Source: Haberlea rhodopensis (Eukaryota; Streptophyta; Magnoliopsida; Lamiales; Gesneriaceae). Taken from it: 64,000 nt of DNA. The position numbers and the translations under genes were made by a program. The stretch covers positions 1,981,973-2,045,972 of the forward strand of contig CAJQUN010000035.1 in assembly GCA_907163345.1 (NCBI GenBank), written 5' to 3'. Below the pieces are notes generated by a model, which made no database searches, was not told the origin of the DNA, and was given only the letters and a program-made list of their open reading frames with translations. The first letter of the stretch is position 1; each line of letters opens with the position of its first letter. Below are positions 24,455 through 35,612 of the stretch, in pieces.

Positions 24455-26099
24455 CTAAGTAGTGAACGGCCGACACTTGAGCCTTTTGGCCCTGAAATTG
24501 AAAGAACTCTTCTTATGAGACTAAGAGAAGGTCAAGCGATGACTGAAAAGAATGAAGGAGGTGGAAGGGATGAAACGGAACGAAGAAGTGCCTAATTGAC
24601 GATCACTCATGGACTATGCCCATCCTTCATTCTATGGATCACTGTCTAGTATCACTAGACCGAGCATCCAGGCTAATAATTTTGATATCAAGCCTTTTAC
24701 CATACAGATGATCCAACACTCGGTCCAGTTTGGGGGAGCGGCTACTGATGATCCCAATGCACACATCTCCAACTTCTTGAAGATTTGTGATAACTTCAAA
24801 CATAATGGCGTGATAGACGACGCCATCAGGTTAGGCTCATTCCCCTTCTCTTTACGTGATAAAGCTACTCATTCCCCTTCTCTTTACGTGATAAAGCTAA
24901 ATCTTGGTTGCAATCTTTACCCGCAGGTTCTATCACTATGTGGGATGAGATGGTGCAAGATTTTATATCAAAATACTTCCCATCATCCAAGACGGCCAAG
25001 ATGCGCAATGATATCACAACTTTTTCCCAACACGACTAGAGACATTGTACGAGACATGGGATCGTTTTAAGGATTTACTGTGGAGATGCCCACACCATGG
25101 CCTCCGTATCTGGCTGCAGGTACAATTTTTTTATAACGGTTTATTTTCTGTTAACCGTTCTATGATTGATGCAGGATCATGAGGTACTGTGATGAGAAAG
25201 ACGCCCGAGGAGACTTGTACGTTGTTGGAGGAGATGCCCGCTAATAGCTGTCAATGTCAGTTCAAAAGGAACGTGCCGAAGAAGCAAACTGGAATACATG
25301 AAGTGAGTGAAGTCACTCCCTAGCTGCCCAGTTAGACGCACTGAACAAAAAAATTGCCAGCTTGAGCATGCATGCAATGCAAGTTCAAGCCGTAACATGC
25401 GAACTTTGCAAAGGAGGACATCCAAGCACTGAATGCCAAGCATGTAATCCTTTTGTTCAAACTGTTGAGAGTGCTAATTTTGCAGGGAACCAACCACCGT
25501 CCAACTACCCCTATCCAAATACATACAATACGCGGCCAAGGAACTATCCCCAACCACCACCAAGCATGCACCTAACCCGAGCATGGAGGAATTGTTGACC
25601 AAATTCATCACATCGACGGAGACTAGATTCCAAAATCACGAGGCGTCGATAAAGAATTTGGAAGTCCAAGTGGGACAGTTAGCAACAATCCTAGCCAGAC
25701 GAACACAAGGATCACTATCTAGTGACACAGAAAAGAACACTAGGGAGCAAGTCCATGCCATCACCTTGAGGAGCGGAAAGGAGGTTGCTGAGAAGAAGGA
25801 TGCACATGTTGAGCATAAGGCCGATGCAGACATCAAGCAAGAAGAGGATCAAACACGCGGCAAAGGTAAGTCTATTAACCACTACACCCATCACACCTGC
25901 TAAGGTAGATATCCCACTCCCATTCCCCGCTGCATATAAGAGAGCAAAATTAGATGCTAAATTTGCTAAGTTTCTAGATTTGATTAAGAACCTCCACATT
26001 GATATGTCTTTCATTGATGCTATCCGGCAAATGCCGAACTATGCTAAGTTTTTGAAGGAGATTCTGTCAAAAAGCGAAAATTGGGAGAGCATGAGATGA
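24455..26099 (+). pseudogene. Gag of the Athila-like element, broken
   Basis: Fragments in several frames: an N-terminal piece near 24455, a gag core at 24609-25070 (QANNFDIKPFTIQMIQ, DDPNAHISNFLKICDNFK), a zinc-knuckle-like CELCKGGHPSTEC at ~25393-25431, a Pro/Asn/Tyr-rich stretch, a hydrophilic piece at 25583-25903, and a C-terminal piece (LDLIKNLHIDMSFIDAI) at ~25972. A perfect 32-base tandem duplication (24836-24867 and 24868-24899) shifts the frame inside the core. The motif order is that of Athila-type gag. Confidence 0.85.
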
Positions 26100-26139
26100 T
26101 AAACTTAACTGATGAGTGTTCTACTATCATTGAAAACGA

Positions 26140-26560
26140 TTCACCTCCAAAGCTAAGGATCCAGGGAGTTTCACTATACCTTGCCAAATCAACGCTATGT
26201 CTTTTAAGAAATCCTTATGTGATTTGGGTGCAAGTATCAATCTAATGCCTTTGTGTTTACAGGAAGCTGACCTTAGGAGAGCTCAAATCGATCAATGTGT
26301 CACTGCAGATGGCGGGCAAGTCCATCAAGTACCCTCAAGGAATAGTTGAGGATATACCACTCAAAGTAGACAAATTCATCATTCCGGTGATTTTATAGTG
26401 TTGGACATAAAGAAAGACGCAGACATGTCATTGATTCTAGGAAGATCGTTCCTAGCAACTGGAAGGGCATTAATTGATGTCCAAGAAGGGAAGTTGATCC
26501 TACGAGTAGGGGGGATCAAGTTATTTTTGCTATGTTCAAAGCTTTGAACACTACACACAC
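26140..26560 (+). pseudogene. Aspartic protease region of the Athila-like element
   Basis: Translated pieces give CDLGASINLMP (the family's D-S/T/L-G-A active-site stretch; here D-L-G-A) near 26219-26251 and MSLILGRSFLATGRALIDV near 26430-26480. Frames shift between the pieces. It follows gag, as expected for Athila. Confidence 0.8.
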
Positions 26561-26689
26561 TGAGTACCGATGTTTTAACATCAATGTTATTGATCCATTA
26601 CCTGCTAATGGGACGCAGGTATCGAGGAAAGAGAAGAAAGTGACTGTCACATCGAATGGCCATAAAAAGGAGGAAAAATTGGCGATGGA

Positions 26690-26904
26690 GACTTGGTCTA
26701 ATGAATAGAGCTAAAAAGCAACTATTTACATGGAAGTCGGACTCACCATGGGTTGAACCTTTCAAAGTTGTCGATGTTCTACCATGCAACACCATCAATT
26801 TAAGAGGTGACCAAGGGACACTTTTCACGGTCAAAGAGAAGTGGTTAGAACATTACCACAAGGATGACGGAAAATCATCCCCCACCGACCATTGCGGCAC
26901 TTGA
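26690..26904 (+). pseudogene. Integrase C-terminal remnant of the Athila-like element
   Basis: The frame gives WVEPFKVVDVLPCNTINLRG and later VKEKWLEHYH, which is the tail found at the end of Athila pol. Protease ends near 26560, so ~3 kb of RT, RNase H and integrase core is missing in between. The junction near 26600-26690 is a simple internal deletion. The element cannot encode its own replication enzymes. Confidence 0.78.
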
Positions 26905-28382
26905 GCTTACATGGTAAAAAGTCCAGCTTGAGACTATAAATCAAGAACTTTATCTTATCCCTTAGCTTTGTTTTTGTTTTGTTTTTTGTTTATTTTTGTT
27001 TTTGCTTTTGATTTTGGTGAGAGACTCCATGCGTTGTCATGTGTTCCAACAATATGCCTCACTACCTGACGAGGAATTGGACGACGATCACTGACGGTCG
27101 TTGTTAAAGGTAAATGCTTTGTCTTATTTTCCCTGCCCATTACATTGAGGACAATGCATGAATTAAATTTGGGGGAGTGCATGACTATTTCATGCTTTTT
27201 CCTTGAGATTGTATTGTTCTTTGAGCACCAAATTTTTTTTTCTTCTTGAAAATGAGTTCAATTAGTGAGTAAAGAATGAATCATAGCAGTTCTCTCTATT
27301 CCATGAGGATATTAATATCACTATGCATGTGAACTTGAGTTTTAATGATTGTAAGACTTGTTTGTGAATATATTGTTTTGAGTTAGCATGTCAAAGATGA
27401 GGAATATTTTAAGCACATTTGAGTCATAATCTTGTGAATTCCATTTGGAGTAGTGAAAATCTTTGTGAATTTGATGAATTATTTTTGAGCATCTTAGAAA
27501 CTATTTGATGATGACACTTCAAGGTGAAATTTATAGTCACGAACTTGACATCAGATGATCTAGGCGATCTTTGGACCGTTTTGAGCCTTTCAAGCTTAAC
27601 ATGTATACATCAATCCCTAGTGCCCACTTTTAAGCCTAATTAAAAAAGAATGGTGTATGTTTAACATACTATTAGCTCCATTCAACATTTTTTTGGCAAC
27701 TCATTATACCCACCTAGTTTGAGCCGAAATTGAATAATTATCCTTACCCTAAGGGAGTATAATGAATATCATTAGATGCACATGAATTGCTATATTTTGA
27801 TGAGCTTATTGTTGAAATATTTGATGAATGAGAAAATAAAGAATAGAAAAAGCCTTGAGAAAAAGTATCTAACTAAGACCCAAGGTGGCCAAGGCTAGAA
27901 AAGAAAAGAAGAGAATCTCAAATTTGTGCTAAATTATGAACATTAGATGATTATACTATCTTCTTTGTGGTATCCTATCTTTTCTTTGAAGCCAACACTT
28001 AGGCCTAACCTTTCAAGGTTAAAAAGACATTATGATCCAAGTCTAGGGAGTGACTACATGGGTGGAGAAGTGTTTGAAAATAAGACTATGTGGTGCTCAA
28101 AGATAATCTTAACTTTCACTGTCTAACATGATTTGATCTATGAAAATTGCATAAAACTTGAAAGTGACAATATCACACACACAAGTTCTAATTTGGAGAC
28201 ATGTTGCTTGATCTAGAAGAACACAACTTGTTAAATTTTCCGATTGACTCTTGTTTGTCTGTAAGTGAGATGTCTGAGCTATATGATTGACTGCGAAATG
28301 GGTTATTTGAATCTTCAATATTGATCTCGATTGTTTGATCTTATTTCTTGCTCGAGAGGATCAAGTTTAAGTTTGAGGGAGT
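26905..28382 (+). other. 3' untranslated region of the Athila-like element with polypurine tracts
   Basis: No gene. A tract AAATTTGGGGGAGTG lies at ~27166-27180 and a second purine-rich tract TTTGAGGGAGT at ~28372-28382, immediately before the 3' LTR; the second is the likely plus-strand primer. A long non-coding stretch between pol and the 3' LTR is known in Athila elements, some of which carry an env-like frame there. None is visible here. Confidence 0.6.
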
Positions 28383-29847
28383 TGATAAGTGTGATTTTAC
28401 ACTTAATTTGCTATAAGATTAGGGGCGGTTTTGTAGTGATTCATGGACAATATTACTCGTTTTGGTATATATTTGTATATTTTAGGAATCTAGGTCCAAA
28501 TGCATAAACGTGGAGGAAATAAGCTAAAAAAGATGAAAAATGACCAAACCGATAAAACAGGATGAAGAAAGGATGAAAGTGCAAGTAGTTGAAATTCAAA
28601 ACTCGCGATCGATTGGAATTTTCAGGCGATCGATCGCCTTGGACCAGAAACATTTGGCGATCGATTGGCAATTTCGGGCCATCGATCGCCTGTGTTCAGA
28701 TTTTGAAAAAATAACAGATTGTTCTGGCGATCGATAGGCACTTTCTTGCGATCGATCGCCAGACCCGATAAACTCGAGATTTGATTTCCTTATTGGTTAG
28801 TTTGTGTCCAAATTTGATGAAACTCCTCCACCACTATTTAAGGAACTGTCTTGGACGAAAATTGGACATCTTGGCTCATAATTAACTGTACAACCATCCG
28901 CCACCATCATCACCATCAACCCACCATCAACCATACACCAAAAAACCATTGAAGAAGAGACGCATTGGAAGAGACGGGACCACGGAGCAACGTAAGGAGT
29001 CAACGCCTTTTGATATTTTCGTATTTCTAACTTTTGTTCTATATTTTCATTAGATTTTGATGTTTAGAATGTTGCAGAAAAATTTGATGCATTATTATTT
29101 GATGATTATTGTTGGCTAAGTTTGTTTTCAAGACTTAGGAGATCCTTTGTATGAACCCGTAATTCAAATTTAAGGTTTTGATTGATTCCTATATATCTAA
29201 GTGCATAAATTATTGTGATTCATGCTTTTGAGGGTTTGGCCATCCTTGAATGATAATTTATTGTAATTGAGATCGAGAGATAAAATTGCAATGCGATTTA
29301 GTAATTTATGTCGTGGATTTTAGACAGAGATCGAGAGATAAAGTCAAATACACATGTGATAGTAATAGATATCTAGTAATTGAAGGCTCGTAGTTTTCAT
29401 AGATCGACATACAATATTGATTGTTCAATAAGGATACGGAATGACTTATTGTGACGTTAGTATTATATTTGTTATAGCCGGACCAATGTATAACAAATGC
29501 ATTAGGAAAACTCGTCACATTAAAACGTTTGAATTCAGTTCTTAAATAATAGGCGAATTATGGGGGATTATATGGGTCAACCAAAATCTTGATAGTTGTC
29601 TCTACTGATTCTATTTTCATTCTCTACTGTTCGTTTGGGTTGAATATTGAGTTAATTAGTCAATTTAATTAGAGAATCATAACCAATTTTTGTAGGCTAA
29701 ATATAGTTAAACTAGTTGAATTTGGTACTTATTTCCTAGTACTCGTGGGTTCGACACTCGTACTTTTCAATACTAAAACTTGATACCATGCACTTGCGTT
29801 ACATAATCGCTACATTGGAAAATACTGTTTAAAATAAATTGCGATCA
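28383..29847 (+). repeat. 3' LTR of the Athila-like element
   Basis: Same start and end as the 5' LTR, with base substitutions and small indels between them. The palindrome block at ~28605-28770 is conserved. Followed at 29848 by the GAGAC duplication. Confidence 0.92.
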
Positions 29848-29852
29848 GAGAC

Positions 29853-30010
29853 GAAGGACCATTTCATATATCAAAGTCCAATGGTCGAACCACGCGAAAA
29901 GAGAGGCTACTTGGGAAGTAGAAGGAAAGATGAGAAACTAATACCCCTATCTTTTCCAAGGTCAAGTTAATTAAAGTTTCGAGGACGAAACTTCCACTAA
30001 GGAGGGAGGA
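29853..30010 (+). pseudogene. Integrase tail of the interrupted Gypsy element
   Basis: Continues the polyprotein cut at 22814. Translation shows TIPYIKVQWS-like and REATWEVEGKM-like words typical of the very end of Tekay/Del pol, followed by a conserved untranslated TTTCGAGGACGAAACTT and a purine-rich tract AAGGAGGGAGGA just before the LTR. Finding it here confirms that the Athila-like element is an insertion. Confidence 0.82.
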
Positions 30011-31186
30011 TGTGAAGACCTGATAATTTGCTTCTAGTCCACCATCTAAGGTAACTTGCCAAGTTAAACACTTAATATATTAAATTCTGGATGTTAAAAT
30101 ACTTGTGAGATAATCTTCTAAATTACAAATACTTAGTAGATAATGTTTGATACATGATAGAAAATTTAGATTTCAAAATGATTATAAAATAGTTCTTCAG
30201 ATTATTAAAGGATAATTAGCTACAATATAAATACATGATAGGTAACACTTTAAAATTTAAAATAACTATAGATAAAATATAGTTAGCAAAATCATTTAAA
30301 AATGCACCACCAAATCCTACCAAATCTACACGTCACCTTCTCAGCCTTACATTTACAAAGCTTCAGCTTATTTAATTAAGAGTTTAGAGTCGTTTATCTT
30401 CAAAAACAATTCCAGTCTCGACTTTCAAAATTTCAGCACAACCTTCGATTCTCTGGAAAAAGACAACATTTATTTCCTGAAAATTCCAGCAATATTTTGA
30501 AGATCTCAGCCCATTATTTTTTGAAAATTTCACACAGTGACACACACCGAGGCACAGGGATTGTTGAGCCATTCAAAGCCTAGGAAGGAAGAGTTTCGTC
30601 GTGTTTTTGCAACCAAATGCATTCAACCACGCTAGAATCGCTGCAAGTGGGCTTCTGCTATAATATCATTCTTTCATTTTGAAAAAAACTGTACTTATGT
30701 TTTTAAATTTCAATCGGATATGTGATATATTTTATAACTATAATGTTTCTGACAAATTTTGATCATCGATAAATAAGGGCTATATAGAGTAAAGTGCTAT
30801 GTATGATGGGAGCCACCTCTTGAATTCAAAGGGTGAAGTGCTATATGTACGGGGGCTCTTGAACCTGTGGGGCAAAGTGTCATGTACATGAGGGCCACCT
30901 CTTGAACCGACGGAGTAAAGTGCTACATATACGGAAGCCAACACTTGAATCTATGCAAGTCCCTCTAGATTATTGGTGTAATGGATCCATGTTTAATGGA
31001 TATGAGTTATGATTCTTATATGCTATTTTTGTTTTGGTCTTGATAAGGGCAATCCTGTTATGTTATGTTTATGTATGAATATCAGATACAATTATGTTTT
31101 ATGATGTTTTGAAAATAATTATGCATATGAATATCTTGTTATCACATACGATTGGCCCCCCGCTTGATATGTGTTTTGTTCAGGCT
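30011..31186 (+). repeat. 3' LTR of the Gypsy element (end unclear)
   Basis: Starts TGTGAAGACCTGATAATT after the polypurine tract. A minisatellite with units like AAAGTGCTACATATACGG...CTCTTGAA lies at ~30786-30962; its units resemble the 46-bp minisatellite at 2868 and 11818. The right end is not defined: the RTE fragment takes over near 31187. The minus-strand 62-residue frame at 30384-30572 has no support. Confidence 0.65.
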
Positions 31187-31749
31187 GGCTGGTCGAAATG
31201 GAGAAATGCTAACGAGTTCTATGCGATCGTAATATCCCGATGAAATTGAAGGGAAAGTTTTTAGAACTGCCGTTAGACCCGCAATGTTGTATGAGACGGA
31301 ATGCTGGGTACCCAAGAGGAATCACATCCAAAAGATAAGTGTGACAGTGATGCGTATGCTTCGTTGGATGTGCAGTAAGACCAGAAGAGATAAAATAAGG
31401 AACGGAGATATTCGAGCTGAACTAGGTGTAGCTTGTATAGAATAGAAGATGCAAGAAAGCCGCTTACATAGTTTGGTCATGTTCGACGTAGGCCCCACAG
31501 TGCACCTGTGCCTCGAGTGAAGTCCATGGATTTTGGCCAGTTCACGAGAGAAAGAGGACGACCGATGAAGATATGACTCGAAGTTATACACAAAGACTTG
31601 GAGAGGCGATTACAGGAGATATTTTGATCGATAGAAGTGTTTGGAGAATACAGATGCATATGCCCGACCCGACTTGATTCTCTCTATTGTTCATGTAGCA
31701 TACCCTAATTCACTGGGATTAAATGCTTAGTTGTTGTTGTTGTTATTGT
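31187..31749 (+). mobile_element. RTE-type LINE, 5'-truncated 3' end
   Basis: Translated plus-strand pieces give KLKGKFFRTAVRPAMLYETE, MRMLRWMCSKTRRDKIRN and an RPDLILS-like end, the C-terminal part of RTE-clade reverse transcriptase proteins. Frames are broken by stops. The copy ends with a TTAGTTGTTGTTGTTGTTATTG-type tail (31729-31749), the short tandem tail RTE elements carry in place of poly(A). Heavy 5' truncation is normal for LINE copies. Confidence 0.82.
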
Positions 31750-31754
31750 GAGGA

Positions 31755-32913
31755 GATGGAATTAAAAGCATAAGATGTAATGGGTTTTTTGGGTACATCC
31801 TTAAGAATACCTGCTTTTTTATTATTTAGGAAACCCGATTTGATTAATGGCTTGGACTTCTTCGATGTAGGATTTAGAGATGGATTTGAAGGAGTTGAGA
31901 CCAAAGCCTCATCTTGAACACGATATAGGGGCTTGGGAAATCCAGGAGGTGGACTGTTCGAAGTAAGACCGAGGCTACCCGACCCCAATGCCGACCTGCC
32001 CAAAATGTCTTGCTGAATATTCAAGATGACCGACCCATTTTCCTTCTCCCAAAGTGTCTGGCCCAAGATTATGAGGTTGAGTCAAGTTCCCCTTGTGTGC
32101 ATTTCTCGGAATGAAACTAGTCCCGCTCGAGATAGAAGTTCCAGGACCCGAGAAGTTAATTGGATTACCCTATAGGTCAAAATCAATTTTCGAAAGGTTA
32201 GGTTCCGATGAAATATTGAAATTTGGTTGGATTATCCAACTTGATTTTTGAGAGATTAGGAAGTGAGGGGGATTTTTTTAATTGAGGATGAGGATTAGGA
32301 GAATCCTCTTAATAGGTGGTAGAAATTGTGATTTCTTTACTAATGGGATTATGACAGGATCACAATTAAAAATATATGAGGAGATATGATTACCGTAATT
32401 AAATTTCTGAAATGAAGGGGAGCTGTCCACCTGCACTCATGGACCATCCTGTAAAAGAGTCATTCAAGTTTTCAAAATTAGATTTTTGAAAATTTGAATT
32501 GGGGACAATAGCATGTGTGGCCAACTCTTCCATTGGCCAATGTGATTAGTATGAAACCACTCCGCAAATGCCCAATGGAGACTGCACATCGAAGTTTGAT
32601 GGCTGCAAAAGACTTTGTAATAGCCTCGAGATTAGGCCGCCGACGAAAGAATTCTCCCACAAGACAGAATTGAAGAGGTTTAGCCAAAATGTCAAATTTC
32701 TTGTTGCGTAAATTGAACCATAGCCTCACCATCGATGATTGTTGGTTGTCGGACGGATATCAAATTTGTTGCAATAGGAGTTACGAGGATATTATCATGT
32801 AAAGGCTTGAACAAGCCGGCATAAAGAGGAGGAGGAGGAGGAGCCGCCTGGTGTGTTGGCAGTGACTCCACCGAATGAGAATTAGGCGGCGGCATGTTAA
32901 CCTCCATCAACAA
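31755..32913 (-). pseudogene. L1 LINE ORF1 (DUF4283) fragment
   Basis: Minus-strand pieces: a proline-rich start (32913, MLMEVNMPPPNS), then a DUF4283-like segment (FCLVGEFFRRRPNLEAITKS and later KLRCAVSIGHLRSGFILITL, ~32478-32660) in another frame, then a Ser/Pro/Lys-rich tail (32066-31743). DUF4283 at the start of a plant L1 ORF1 is established. The zinc knuckle and ORF2 are missing; the RTE tail abuts the break. At least two frameshifts are present. Confidence 0.72.
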
Positions 32914-33842
32914 AAGCCGAGGGGAAAGATGAGAGAGAGGAGAGCATCATTCAAGAGTTTTCATGTTGTCAAGTTAGGCCATTCTTGTATTTTTTTTTTA
33001 TTTTTTATAGGTTCACATCTACATTTAACTTTGTAATCATAATATAATTACCCATCTAATCATTTATATCAAACAATTAAATAATTATCGGATTTCTACT
33101 TTTTATCTAATTAACTAAAATTACTTATCCCTCCATAAATGATCATTTCATTTATGTATCCTCCAAGCGCAACCTTAATATTTGTCCGACAGAAGCTTCT
33201 ATAAGAATGGTTTATATGCTTAAAAATTTGGAAAATGCTTTTAGCTCCTGAAAATTTTAAAGGGCAAAATTCGTGTTTGGTGCCAAAGTTTTTTCGGCCC
33301 AATCCAAAAAAAAATTTGTTACAACTAAATCTATTTTAGGTTAAAATGACCAAAATAGATATGCGAGCTTCCCCTTCCCCACCAAAGTAGCATTTGAACA
33401 AGCGCTTTGCTGACGGAGAGAAAGAATTGTTAAGCTATGACTTTAATTTAATGGATAATCAAGTGTTAATATTATCATAGCACTAATATGAAATGCGTTA
33501 TATGTAAAGCTGCGAAATATATAAGTGTAAAAATCTCACATTAAATAAATGTATGGGGTTCGTTGTGAACGAGAGAAATAACATAATTGAACTCAATTTT
33601 TTTAAACGAATTGTTTGATAGTCTATATATCTTGTCATGTGAGGAGATTTTTGACAATTTTCCAATGATTATTATAGAAATCATTTGAGTTGGTAGGGAT
33701 GAACAATAACTCGAGGAATTGAAATTGGCAAAAAATTCTTCAATGAAAATGGATTTTTGTAGATTTCGAATGCAAAACTTAAAACTATAGTGTTTTTGAA
33801 ATGTTCAATGACTATGTTTTTTGTTAAATACATTATGAGTTT
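32914..33842. other. No gene seen
   Basis: AT-rich sequence without a supported coding region, RNA gene or terminal repeat. The minus frame at 33111-33302 has no recognisable motif. Confidence 0.5.
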
Positions 33843-35225
33843 ATCGGTGCATGTAATTTACAGGCACCGATAGACTCGACGGTGCATGTTAGTTACATGC
33901 ACCGACTTATTAAAAATCTTATGCTTCTTCTTGAGTTTTTGAAATTTGTTAAAATTCATGTTTTGCATGGGTTGGTTGGGATGAACAATAGCTCCAGGAA
34001 CTGAAATTGGCAAAAAATATAGAATAAATTGATTTTTCACATAATTTTAATTGTTCTCATTTAATTATTTCAATGACGGAAATTCACATTTAAGGCGATT
34101 GAGAAAAATAATTGTGCCTACCCAAATAAAAAAATTTATAGTAGAATATAATTTTTTTTTTAAACATAAACAACAAACAATTATATTAATAGCAAGTTAA
34201 ATAAAGAAGTCGAATATTTGAAATGTTCCATGACTATATTTTTGGTTAAATACAATACCCTAGTCTATTGGTGCATGTAATTTATATGTACCAATAGACT
34301 CGGCGGTATATTTAATTTACATGCAACGATACATATTCGTATATTATTTTAACATTTGTTTGAATTCTTGAAGTTCTTGACTGTGATGATTGAATTCTTG
34401 AAGTTAATTTAATCTATTGGTGTACCTAATTGAATATAAAGTATATTGGTGCATATGGGTGAGCATTCGGTTAATTCGGTTAACAACCGAACCGAATTAA
34501 CCGAAACCGGAAAAATCGATTTTTTTTTACAAAATCGAACAAACCGAACTTTTTTAAGAAACCGAATAAACCGAACCGATAAAACATCGGTTAATTCGGT
34601 CGGTGACCGAATTAACTGATATTTTTGAAAAATGTAAAAAAATGTAAAAAATTTCTAAAAAAAATAAATTAAAAACTGATTTTAAAAATAAAAAAAAAAT
34701 AATAAAAATATGTTAGATCGGTTGAATCGGTTAACAGATATTTTTAAAATCAAAATCGATAACCGAACCGATTTAACCGATATTTTAAAAAAATAAAACC
34801 GAACTTCCGAATTGACTGAACCGAATTTCCAAATTTATTCGGTTCGATCGGTTATTTCGGTTAAACCGAAGTTTTGCTCACCCCTATTGGTGTATATAAT
34901 TACACTATACCAATGCACTTAATTTTATGTTATTAGTGCATCTAATTTTTAAAGTCTCTGGTGTACGTAATTTAATTTAAAGTTTATTGATGCACACAGT
35001 TACACAACACCATTGGGCGAGGGGGGCCCACCCAAAAAAAAAATTAATTTTTTTTGTGGCCGGTACCGCCCGCCCCCTAGGTCCTGACCTGAGTCTATTG
35101 GTGCATGTGAATTACGTGCACCTTAAATATTATTAAAAAAAATTTGACCCTCCCAAATATTTTTTTCTGGCTCTGCCCCTAATTCAAACGGTGTATCTAA
35201 TTTACATACACCACGTGAATCACGT
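33843..35225. repeat. Array of GGTGCATGTAATT-like repeats, many as hairpins
   Basis: Degenerate copies of TATTGGTGCATGTAATTTACATGCACCAATAGACTC-like units occur at 33843-33904, ~34265-34330, ~34420-34455, ~34885-35010, ~35093-35125 and ~35195-35222. The clearest hairpin, 33880-33904, has a 10-base stem around a five-base loop. A hAT-like MITE (34457-34883) and an 'AGGGGCAGAGCC'-type fragment (~35010-35180, GC-rich GGGCCCACCC) are interspersed. Confidence 0.65.
34457..34883. mobile_element. hAT-like MITE with GGGTGAGCA ends
   Basis: Begins GGGTGAGCATTCGGTTAATT and ends AACCGAAGTTTTGCTCACCC. The interior consists of repeated CGGTTAATTCGGTT/AACCGAACCG words, as in a widespread plant hAT-type MITE. 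The flanks TATTGGTGCATAT and TATTGGTGTATAT could be a target duplication, but they are also units of the surrounding array, so this is not decisive. Confidence 0.7.
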
Positions 35226-35612
35226 GCTTTCTATCTATGTATGCAATAGATATAAGAAATCTCAGCCACCTACTCAATCATCTCCAGCTTAGCCTCATCT
35301 TCCTCCATCACCTCCAACATCACCTCCTCCACCATCATCCCACCCACCACCTCTTCCAACACACCCTCTTCCCTCACCCACAATACCACCGCCTTCTTTT
35401 AATGCAACAAATTAACATTAAAATTAGAACAGAGAAGTGGTTCATTTCTTTATTTGTAGTGGGCTGCAATTAAAAGTTCAATCTTAAATGTTTTACCCAA
35501 TTATGAAGTTTCGAACTTTGTTTGAGATTTTAGGTTGTTTGAATCATACATAGATTTTAGCTGAACCACGATTTTTTCCAGTGCACTTCCTCCTTGGTCA
35601 AACACAATTTTT
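35226..35612. other. No gene; proline-codon-rich low complexity
   Basis: A CACCTCC/CCACCATC-rich patch (~35270-35400) would read as a Pro/Ser-rich peptide in one frame and a His/Leu-rich one in another. It may be a relic of a proline-rich protein but nothing fixes a frame. Confidence 0.4.

Larger units (their letters stand above)
22820..29847 (+). mobile_element. Athila-like LTR retrotransposon, complete ends, pol deleted
   Basis: Two LTRs of ~1.46 kb (22820-24282 and 28383-29847) flank a 4.1-kb internal region. The element begins TGATAAGTGTGATTTT and ends AATTGCGATCA. It is flanked by a perfect 5-base duplication GAGAC at 22815-22819 and 29848-29852, and it splits the integrase tail of the older Gypsy element. 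Internally there is gag and protease, then a jump to the last part of integrase: RT and RNase H are gone. The two LTRs differ at scattered sites and by small indels, so the insertion is not very recent. Confidence 0.92.

Noticed and set aside
27180..28382. env-like gene in the Athila 3' region
   Set aside because: Athila relatives can carry one here, but no long frame or transmembrane pattern is visible.
35237..35473. His/Leu-rich plus-strand frame
   Set aside because: Low-complexity CACCTCC DNA; another frame reads Pro-rich, and neither is bounded as a gene.
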